A DNA stretch of 64,000 bases, from contig JAQGDQ010000922.1 in the NCBI GenBank assembly GCA_030141605.1, forward strand, positions 16,022 to 80,021, written 5' to 3'. Below are positions 49,229-58,927 of this stretch, in pieces. A program made the translations under genes and the position numbers. How positions within the stretch are numbered: the stretch's first letter is position 1; every line of letters starts with the position of its first letter. The DNA is from Tubiluchus corallicola. Its lineage: Eukaryota > Priapulida > Priapulimorpha > Priapulimorphida > Tubiluchidae. Below the pieces are notes generated by a model that was not told the origin of the DNA, searched no databases, and saw nothing but the letters and a program-made list of their open reading frames with translations.

Positions 49229-50746
49229 CAGTCAACCTCGGCTATAAGGTACTCGCTTATAAGGGACCACCAGCACCGGTCCCGATTTTTTGTAACGTTT
49301 TTCGTACGTAAAAATCTTTGTATATAAGGTACTCGCTTATAAGGGACACTAACTTATAAGGGACCACCAGCACTGGTCCCGATTTTTTGTAACGTTTTTC
49401 CTACGTAAAAATCTTCGTATATAAGGTACTCGCTTATAAGGGACACTAACTTATAAGGGACCACCAGCACCGGTCCCGATTTTTTGTAGCGTTTTTCCTA
49501 CGTAAAAATCTTCGTATATAAGGTACATTTAGCAAAATAAACACAGCTGGTAAATAAACAAATAAACAATGTACTACATGTATACAAAAATATGAAACTC
49601 AATTTGCTTACAGTGAAAACAACAATTTAACAAAAAGTCTGGCAGCAGGAATTGAAGAGCTGTATTCGGCATTCTACGCAATCATAGCACAGTCAACCTT
49701 GGGTATAAGGTACTCGCTTATAAGGGACACTATCTTATAAGGGACCACCAGCACCAGTCCGGATTTTTTGTATTGTTTTTCCTACGTAAAAATCTTCGTG
49801 TATAAGGTACTCGCTCATAAGGGACCACCAGCACCGGTCCCTCCCGATTTTTTGTAAAGTTTTTCCTATGTAAAAATATTCGTATGTAAGATGCTTGGAT
49901 ATAAGGGAGTTTCGGTTATAAGGGACGATATCTTCAGGTCTCGTGTAATAGAAATCCAGGTAAATTACCTTACACATAAGGGAGCCTAAGATCAAAGCGA
50001 AATAGATCGATTTTTAACCTCAATTTTTCGCAAACTCGACCTTCTAACAGCTCGGTTTGCGCGCTTACATACATCTCACATCACCGAAGGACATTCCTAC
50101 ATACCGTTTGCACTGAATGTGTAGGAATAATCCAGAAAAAATATGGGTAAAAGTACAATAAAGTAGTTCTAGATACACCCTCGGTCTGACTCAACTTCGG
50201 TTATAAGTGACATCAGATATAAGGGATGGTTTTTTCCGGTCCCAAGGTGTCCCTTATATCCGAGGTTGACTGTATTTGTGTTTTTGCAGTGAAGCTTGCT
50301 AATATGGGTAAAAGTACAGAAAAATACGGGTCTAGATACACCCTCGGTCTGACTCAACTTCGGTTATAAGGCACACATGATATAAGGGATGGTTTTTTCC
50401 AGTCCAGAGGTGTCTCTTATATCCGAGGTTGACTGTATTTATGTTTTTGCAGTGAAGCTTGCTAATATGGGTAAAAGTACAGAAAAATACGGGTCTAGAT
50501 ACACCCTCGGTCAGACTCAACTTCGGTTATAAGGCACACATGATATAAGGGATGGTTTTTTCCGGTCCGGAGGTGTCCCTTATATCCGAGGTTGACTGTA
50601 TTTATGTTTTTGCAGTGAAGCTTGCTAATATGGGTAAAAGTACAGAAAAATACGGGTCTAGATACACCCTCGGTCAGACTCAACTTCGGTTATAAGGGAC
50701 ATCGGATATAAGGGACAGTTTTTTCAGTTACATCCGAGGTTGACTG
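49229..50746. mobile_element. Pogo/Tigger-like MITE complex with internal tandem repeats
   Basis: Begins CAGTCAACCTCGGCTATAAG and ends CCGAGGTTGACTG, an inverted terminal repeat flanked by TA on both sides (49227-49228 and 50747-50748). CAGT-starting ends and a TA target site fit pogo/Tigger (Tc1/mariner) elements. Inside are about three copies of a unit of roughly 100 bp (left part) and 3.5 copies of a 163-bp unit (right part) that repeat the terminal sequence. No transposase. Confidence 0.75.
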
Positions 50747-50950
50747 TATTGATAATGATCCAAGAAAAATATTGATTATAAGTGTGTACAGCGTGTATCG
50801 AATGTTTCTACATCAAATTCACGAAACTCTACCAACGTGAAAACCATTTTCAATGTATACAACTTGTGTTCTTGTTTCCCGCACTGAACAACAAATAATG
50901 AAACAAGTTGTCGTCCCCGCGCACAAGCAAGAAAGTTGCAAAAACTTCAA

Positions 50951-53601
50951 TTATATACACCAGTCATCATCCTTTTGCACATTATTATCATTTTGCAAGT
51001 TGGCAAGAATGCCAGAGAGGCTGAAGCTTGGACCTGCTGCTATCACTTTTGGCTTCTTTAGCTGCTTTGGAGGCGGTATTACCGGCTGCGGCGCAACGGA
51101 TTTCCTCTTCGACGGGAGGATGATCTTTGTCGGCTTTTCGGACAACTCCGCAACGTCGTGCAGCCTCCGAGGAAGAACCGAGTAGATACCGGTCTTGCGT
51201 TCCTCCTCTCCCTGCGAAGCAGAAGAAGTAGATGAGGAGGAATGATCTGCCCGACTTTTATCTGAAGAAGAACACGAGCTACGATCTTGAGATTGCTCAT
51301 CGGGCAACGCTGCACTCTTGGCTGTGTATAATTCAGCTCTTACGGGACTTTTAGTAAGGTCTATTGTGTTTGAATCACTTTCCTCGTCGGATGAAGTATT
51401 GGCAAGCAGTTCATCATATTCGGATATCGCCTCGCACGTCTTGTCTCTGTCGAAACCTTGTTCAAATGATTTTTGCCACTCCTGCTCGTCTCGTATTTTC
51501 TCCACCATCTTTCCGATGACGTTCCGCACCGCTTTCCGCTTGTCCTTACCCTTGTTTTCCGCTTCTTCCTTGAGGAACGCTTTTAACGCTTGCCGTCCCA
51601 CGTCGGTTAGCGGATCGTGCGAGAACTTGCAAGTGTCTCCTTGGGCGCACGTCAGCCCGGCGTGAAAGAACTTGCACGGGAACGTTTCGTGCATGTACGG
51701 ACATCGTTCGCCCACGACGCAGATGGATTTCACGTACGCCCTGCACACCGTCATCTTCTTCTCCGGCATTTTGACGTGACGCATCGGACATTTCTTGCGA
51801 CCGAGCGGGCACTTATTCTTCTGATATAAAGGACATATCTTTTCGCCCCAAATGGACAAGTCTATTTGTTCTGCTTCAAATCCTGCCGACGACTGACCGC
51901 GATTACTCTCACCGGAAAGAGGGACCATTTCTGCCGAGTTGTCATAAATGTCCGGTTCATCGCGTGGATCCACCCAACCGGGCTCTCCTGGACGAAACTC
52001 GTCTGTTTGATCGGGAAATGGGTCAAGCATTTTTTGATTAAGTCCTAATCCGTCGCTGCCAAAATTTGCACCTCCATACATTGCTCCCACCGTATGATGT
52101 TGTGGTCCATACAAAGGGTGTTGTGGTTTATAGAAAGGCCGCCGTGGGCCATGTAAAGGCTGTTGCGGACCATGTAAAGACTGCCGTGGACCATGTAAAG
52201 GCCCTTGTGGACCATGCAAAGGCTGTTGTGGACCTCGCAAAGGCCGTTGAGGTACGTAGAATGGCCGTTGCGGCCCGTGCAATGATTCTCCAAAGCCAGG
52301 CAAGTTTTTGCCGGTATCGAGAACTTTTTTGGTCGAATTGCCTCTGTCTTTTGAACGCTTTCCGCTTTTTTCCTTTTCCTTGCGATCGGCATCTGCCATC
52401 CGTTGCTGCCAAGCGAAATATTTCTTCCAAGCTTTCCAGTACGGATCGTCCTGGGGTAATTCTCGTTTTAGTTCGTTCCAATAAGGGTCGCTCAGAGGCG
52501 GAGGGAGGGCGCTGTGACTTTCCGACTTGAGTTTCTGCGTTTCGATTCCGTGCGTTCTGAAAAAATTTCTCCACGCCTGCCAATACGGATCACTCGGAGG
52601 AAGAATCTTTTTCAAGTCATTCCAGTACGGATCGTCTAGTGGCGGAGGAATTTTGAAGGAGCCTCTGTCGGCTTGAACCTGTTCAAAATTTTGCCAGTGT
52701 TTGTGTCGCGTGTTCCAGTAGGGGTCGCTAGGTGGCAGCTGTCTATTCAGCTCTGACCAATACGGTACGCCAGAAGAGGGCCACGAGGTCATCCTCGGGT
52801 CAAGCGTGTTCCAATTCCACGTCTGATTAACGACAGCATTTGCTGAGCTGCTGTCAGGATAGCCCACGACACGTGTCACGTTATTGTCACCTTTATTTTC
52901 AACGGACTCCACCTTCTTTTCTAGGGCGGTGACCTTGGCTTGTAGACCAGCAATGATTTGGGCGGCCGGACCAGATATTTCTACACCATCATCAACTTTT
53001 AATGCAGGCGAAGAGGTGACATCTCCGTCGTCACTTTGATCAACAAGAACAGCTTCAGTTTCTTGAGAAGTCTGCTGTTTTTTATCCTCACATTCGTCTT
53101 CAAAATCGGCAAACCTTCTTTCGTTTTGAATTTCGCTTTCGACGCTTTGAATTTCATTGACTATTTCAATCACTTCTTTATCCAGGTGATCTGTTGGTTC
53201 ACCTCTTGCAGTCAGAACTGCCCTGCTTTCCAGAAGTGCTGCTTTCCTGGACTCAAGTGCTTCCAGTCGGATCTTCTTCTTGCGTAACTGGAAACGGTGT
53301 CGCCTTCCCTTCCGTTTCTCCTTCGCCGTGTTCAGCCTCTGTTCCTTCTCCTCCTCTTGGAATTTGTGTATAAGACCATCTAGATCTTTTATAATGAAAA
53401 CTTTCTGTTCGTCGGTTTCGTTATTATCAGTTGCGCTTCGTTCGTCGTCTATTTCACCCGATTCCAGATCGTCGTTTTCATCATTGGCGATGCTATCACT
53501 GTCACAGTCCATGTCTTTCGTGGATAGGTCATCTTTGTCTGTAGCCATTGTTTCAATTTTATCAATTCGCTCAGCTAAAAAGTCTCCATGAGCGTTCTTA
53601 T
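50951..53601 (-). CDS. CCCH zinc-finger protein, ZC3H4/6/8 (suppressor of sable) type, last exon
   Basis: A 2651-bp terminal exon encoding about 882 residues. The acceptor TACTTTCAG|ATAAGA is in frame with 17 codons before the first ATG at 53548, so coding probably continues upstream. An acidic N-terminus and charged coiled coil (about 1-150 from that Met) precede three PYW-rich repeats (about 259-373), a Pro/Gln/His/Gly tract (about 426-486), then three CCCH fingers (about 570-642): C-x7-C-x6-C-x3-H, C-x7-C-x5-C-x3-H and C-x8-C-x5-C-x3-H, ending CKFSHDPLTD. This finger set and the DPLTD tail match ZC3H4/ZC3H6/ZC3H8, nuclear RNA-binding proteins that restrain unproductive transcription. A Ser-rich region and a Lys/Pro-rich C-terminus follow. 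Earlier exons were not found; which of the three paralogues is closest cannot be decided. Confidence 0.82.
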
Positions 53602-53689
53602 CTGAAAGTAAAGAGTTTTACAATAAATGAGTCAATCAAAGCAAATGCTGAGCAGTTATTCACTGTAGTGGCTGCAAACACGTGCAACA

Positions 53690-53880
53690 CGCTTGTGGAA
53701 AATCTTTACTGTTGAAAATGTTAGTTTGTGATGTCATCAATAGTTGGGCTCGCCCGCTGTTCAGTAAGTTTTTAATCTATTATCTACTTATCAGAAACGC
53801 TTTTGCATTATTAATTGCGTTGAAATGTACACTTTTTATCGGACTTGAAAATAGGGTAGTGTATGAAAAATCATCCTGTC
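53690..53880 (-). mobile_element. Dispersed repeat family A, partial copy
   Basis: Matches the GTTTGTGATGTCATCAATAG end of the copy at 38640-39220, same orientation. Located upstream of the zinc-finger exon, in its intron if the gene continues. The interval 53900-54730 shows no clear feature beyond a short tRNA-like stretch. Confidence 0.5.
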
Positions 53881-54734
53881 TTCCTTTTAAACACGCCAAA
53901 ATGCTACGAAATGCAGATTCGTGGAACGACTAGATGGTCACGCAGCAGATTTGAAATGTTGATTGAATCAAGTATTTTGTCATTACAAAACACGCTGACT
54001 CAAGTGGGAAGAAAGCAGAAATGAATCTGCAGAGTTACTAGTTCCACTTTTTGCTACTGTTTTCCTTTAAATACTAATGAGGTGGAAGTCGAGAAGAGGC
54101 TGAGAAATCAACAAATTAATCAGGAACTCTCCTGCTTTAACCACCCGAGCTACAGACACACCTGGAAAACAAGGTTCATATTCTTTCCTTACAGGATGTA
54201 GTGGGTGGATAGGCCCTTTTTTGGTTTTAATTTAGTTCTCAATTACTGCCACAGTGCTGCCACCTGTTTGTTTATTTAGTAGGCTTTTTACTTTTTACAG
54301 TAGTCACTCTTTGAAAATTGAAGCATCTAAAATCCTTCAATACATTAGCATTTTGGCCTTTCGTGAGCTATAGCTGTTGTAGTTGTATGACATTTTACCC
54401 GTCTTTGGTTCTCTCCGCCATTGCTTTAGTGTTGTGTCTGTGATGACTAAATTTTTCTAACGAGTTTATTGTTGTGACATCGTTGTTCTTAAGGCCTTGC
54501 AGTTCTCATTCCTGTCTTTGTAACTGTTAAAGGCTCTAACAACGTAAGTTATTATTAATTAATTTCAATATAGTCTACATAATTTTTATATCAGTTCTTA
54601 GTTATAGCAATACATTTAATCATGCAACTAATTTTCTTCTACTCAATGCAAATTAAACTAAATGTTAATAATTGTATTTCAGAATAAAGAAACTTTTGGT
54701 CAACACGTTAAACTGGTGTTTTGCATCCATTTTA

Positions 54735-55430
54735 TTCACAAAGCACAAGAAAACCCTTCACAAACATCAAGCTCGAATAGTTTGGCTTGAAATTTTATGT
54801 CACTTTCATACTGCTTTTTTGCACGCAGGACTTCAATCGGCAGGCACGCTGTATAAAACATGTAAATTTAAACTCCTGCGATGACCGTTAGATGCAGCCA
54901 TTTTGACGACAGGTCATTTGAAACAAGTTTAGATAACATTGAGTAATGTTTGAAAATATAATCAGAACATTCGTAGAGCACTCTTCGCTAACTAAGTAAA
55001 AATTTAAATCACTTTATCTTGTCAGTAAGATTAAAAACACATTAATGGTTGGTGAATAGTGCACCCTGGCGGGTCAGCGACATTTTATCAATTGGTGAAA
55101 GCACTTTAAATAATTAATAATTTTCTTTTGTAGTTACATAAGTCTTTCAAGTAGGCAAGCGAAATGATAAGAAAAATAATTTTACATAGAAAGTTTTTTG
55201 GGACAGAGTTTAACATTGCCTTTTCTTCCCCTGATTTACGTTTGCGTAAGTGACGTCATGCAATGGCGACTTTGGAACAGTGTCGCGGGAGATTTAAAAT
55301 GAAAACAAACAACAATTCCTTTCAATGCGAGTACGACATACGCACAAAAATCCTATAAAGTTATATAATTTTTTAAGGCGAGTTTACTGAAACAGACTTC
55401 AGGTGCCCCTTTTCTTGTCCTTCAAGTTCA
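54735..55430 (+). mobile_element. Dispersed repeat family B, copy 2
   Basis: Full-length relative of 4955-5620 in the same orientation, sharing GACAGGTCATTTGAAACAAG, TGACGTCATG and GGGAGATTTAAAATGAAAAC. No open frame. Confidence 0.6.
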
Positions 55431-55439
55431 AGAATCATT

Positions 55440-56085
55440 AAACTTCACACTTCGTTCCTTTTCAGCAACTTTAGTTTCAAAATTGAATAATGGTGGTATT
55501 AAGGCCAGTGTGAACCTGACTTAATAAATTTTAATATTGTAGCCAAGGTGGCTCCATCTAGCTGGAAAGTTTAAAGTGTGGGCATTGACCTAGTCCTGTG
55601 CAAGCTAGCGAAATATTTCATTAGATATATGCCGCAAAGATGTAAGTTTATTTCTATTAATTTTTATCTTGATTTATTCATTAACATTTTTGATTGAACT
55701 AAATAACTGTCAATCTAACTAAACTATGTAACTTTTCATAAAATTAGCCAATGTCAGTCACTATTCTATTTTAAATTTTGCCGAAATAAAAATCAGTGGT
55801 TTACGTGAAATTCAATTGAGACTTTTGAAGGTTTGTCATAAATGCCTCTGAGAGACACTAACAGGTGAGTTCATTCCAAATATCAATGGAGCCCATTATC
55901 ATTCACAGCGCGGTTAATGGCCGAGTAAATATAGTGTAAAATAATCAATAAGTTGTGAGTGAGCTTGTCTTTTGACCGACTTAAACCAACCCATCTCAGG
56001 TTTCAGTTTAACTCAGTTTTACTCTGACTCAGCTCTCCGAATGACTCAAATCAACTTATTCTAATTCAGTTATTATTATCATGAT
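55440..56085. other. Intergenic sequence without recognised feature
   Basis: About 650 bp of A/T-rich DNA. No exon or repeat was recognised. Confidence 0.5.
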
Positions 56086-56358
56086 CATCATCATCACACG
56101 CCCGTCACGTCTATTTGTAGACATTGGGCACGCAGAATTCTAAAATAAATCTGCCTTCAGACAGGTAAACGCAGCAGTAATCCAGTAAAAAAGCTAGACA
56201 CTGCTACGCCAGTGGCTTGTCAGCACCACTTCCGATAAATTAAATTAATTTCATCATCATCATACGCCCGTCACGTCTATTGTAGACATTGGGCAGGCAG
56301 AATTCTAAAATAAAAAAAATCTGCCTTCAGACAGGTAAACGCAGCAGTAATCCAGCAA
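56086..56358. repeat. Direct repeat pair of about 95 bp
   Basis: Two copies (about 56086-56182 and 56257-56358) share ACGCCCGTCACGTCTATT, AGACATTGGGCA and CTGCCTTCAGACAGG. They differ by short indels. Confidence 0.8.
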
Positions 56359-56849
56359 TACGCAAACTCTTTTCACCCGATTCAACTTCGTGTAAGAGGA
56401 ACTTTGTGCAGTTGTCAAGTGAAATCAAAGCTCATACGACCATCAGCTCAAAGCAGCTCAAATAAAATGTGAACGCAACTCGCGACTATAATTAGACATT
56501 AGTTCAACTCACTTCTCCCAACAAGGTAAGTTAACCACAAATCATTAAAAAAATATTCTATTAGTCTTTAATGTTTCTTCTTCTGACGGTAGTCCATTGT
56601 TAATCTATGACCAAAATATTACACTTTTCAAGGTACTTCAAAAATTCGTTAAGAATACTGTTAGTGTTAGACTTGCGTAAGGAAACAGACTTGTATTTTC
56701 TGGATCAAGCAGTCACATTTTCTTATGCATTGTTTTTTGCAGAGTTTACCTGTAATTTCTCAAACCCCACGCTACTACGAACAACAAAGGAGAAGAAAAG
56801 AAATTTAATGACGATGGTAAAATGCATCGTGAGGTTAATGAAACACAAC

Positions 56850-57420
56850 AATTCTTAACCATCGTTTTCCATAAGCATTTCTAAGATTTTGACATTCAAT
56901 GTGTGCAACAAATAAAATATCTTGGAGTACTAATAGATTACTCTCTTTCATGGAAAGCAAATGTTGCATATGCAATACCTTGTTAACAAAACCAGTAAAA
57001 TTATAGATATATTTTTGAGACTTAGGCAGTTCCTGAATTGTGATGCAGAGAAACTTCAATATTTTCCCTCTTTTCAGCATAATTATTATTTATAGCGCGT
57101 TTACCTATGGATCAATCAGCACTTCATTACACATAAATTGTGTCTCCTAGATATTAGACAAAATAAATTTATTAGACTCAGGACAAAGACAAATGGAACA
57201 GCCCACGTTATATCTTTATGCTAACATAAAAATCTTAAAACTTCAGGAGGTGCATAAGTTAGAGTTGGCCAAACTCTTGTTATAGATTCAACCGTTATAA
57301 TGCTTCTTGAAGTTATTCGTAATTACTATAAATCTGTAACTAAAGTACATGAATAGCATACCGATTTGCTACTAAACAAACCTACTGTGTTCAAATATTT
57401 AATACAAACAAATGGCAAAA
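56850..57420 (+). mobile_element. Degenerate LINE reverse transcriptase (CR1/jockey-like) C-terminal part
   Basis: Frames interrupted by shifts and stops read KYLGVLIDYSLSWK, then LVNKTSKIIDIFLRLRQFL, AFTYGSIS and ILKLQEVHKLELAKLL. These are successive C-terminal landmarks of CR1/jockey-type LINE polymerases. Several stops and frameshifts show it is dead. LINE-type 3' ends with the same orientation follow at 58537, 59161 and 60432. Confidence 0.75.
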
Positions 57421-57681
57421 ATAACTGGCTTATCCAAATGCATTAATTTGCTCATCGAGGTCAAAAATGCTATATTTATTTTTGCTATTACCTATTTGAT
57501 ATGCAACATTGAATCCATCTCTGAATGCGGTGCATGACTCTATCTACTTGTAATAAATCATTTTAACGTTTTCCATTTGCAATAATTTATTAAGTATGAT
57601 CAGATTTTCGTGGTTTATTTTTCCTACAAAAATGCGTATAATTATTATCCCTTTGCAGCCATGAAAGCTGAATGTAAATCT

Positions 57682-57714
<33 letters not shown>

Positions 57715-57839
57715 TTATTTGGAAGTGTAAATACAATTATTTGCTCATGGTTTCAAGTTATCCTAAGTTTTGTTATAGTATGTTCTTTGGCTTGTTGTCA
57801 TTAAATTTTCATTGCCCATTATGTTTATTCCTTATCCAT

Positions 57840-57912
57840 TGTGCTACCTTCTTATAAAAAAACTCCAACAACATAATTATGTTGTTGGAGTTTTTCATAA
57901 GAAGGTAGCACA
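57840..57912. repeat. Near-perfect 73-bp palindrome
   Basis: Arms of about 36 bp (TGTGCTACCTTCTTAT and so on, with its complement ending AAGAAGGTAGCACA) meet at ATAATTAT with no real spacer. Only the A/T run in the middle of the arms differs slightly. It would form a long cruciform or RNA hairpin. Confidence 0.9.
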
Positions 57913-58536
57913 GTTTAATATGGTGATCTTCTGTAAGTGTAATTATGAAATTATACAACAAATCAAAAATCACTGACGCTAAACAATTTGTCACTGCAGT
58001 GTGTGAACGCCTGAGTTACTCCAATCTACAGGTAAGTCTGGTCACATGACCTGTTTAAAAGGAAACCAGTTTATAACAGAAAAGAGGGGGCAACACAAGT
58101 TTAAATAAATCAGCACATCCATTTCTTTGTATTAGTTCTCTTGTTGCATAGTTTTTTCAGCATTATACTCGACATAATCGGTCGAATATCGCCGCATATA
58201 TTCGTTTCATTATATTTAGTTTCCTTTTATTATATATTTTGATCTCTGTTAATAGTTCTTTAATTATAATTTACTTTCTTACTTGATTTAATTTGGTTCT
58301 TTGTTTTACGGGTTAGTCATTTTGTTATATATTTTACAGATATGGTTTTTTGCCATTGCATATTTTCTATTTATTTCATTATTTCCTTACCATATTGTCT
58401 ATTTAGTTGATTTGTTTTCTATGCATAAGTTGTTCCAACTATAGACTTTTCAGTAAGAGTAATTTTTCTTCTACTCTATATAACAGTAACACGGCAGCTC
58501 TAAAATATTTTCTTATAATTACATTACATTAATCAA

Positions 58537-58705
58537 AGAAGGGTAGCTGATGACCAATAATTCGTCCTTTGCTGCCCTTTCTTCTGCATCCCTGACACTT
58601 TTATGCATGTATCTTTTTACCACAATTGTTAATTCACTATAGCAGTTATTGTTTATCTTGTATGTTTGGTGTTAGTCTAGGAAGTAAATAAAAATGTTTA
58701 CGTAT
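58537..58705 (+). mobile_element. LINE 3' end remnant 3
   Basis: GGGTAGCTGATGACCAATAA followed by CTTTGCTGCCCTT (hairpin) and ending AATAAAAATGTTTACG. Very similar to the end at 46051-46225. It lies about 100 bp upstream of the C9orf78 start codon. Confidence 0.5.
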
Positions 58706-58802
58706 ATGTTAAAGTGCGGTCCATAGGTTTTACTTTCTCCAAAATTTGTGGTGCGCCTTTTAGACTTTGTTTTCGCTGCGGATGACGGGATATGTTTATA
58801 GT

Positions 58803-58927
58803 ATGGCGGCAGATGGCCAGTCAATCGTTTTCAAAAAAGCCTCAAAGAAAAACATAAGGAGCCAAAGAAAGATATCTAACGCAAATAGCTCGTCTGAGGA
58901 AGATGAGAACAGCGACGGTGGTGTCAG
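58803..58927 (+). CDS. C9orf78 exon 1
   Basis: ATGGCGGCAGATGG start, donor GTGTCAG|GTATTC. Encodes 41 codons plus two bases, with a basic KKASKKN stretch followed by the Ser/Glu/Asp-rich block. Confidence 0.8.

Noticed and set aside
54110-54170. tRNA-like stretch on the minus strand (GTAGCTCGGGTGGTTAAAGC)
   Set aside because: It resembles an A box and D arm, but no anticodon or TΨC arm follows at the right distance, so at most a fragment.
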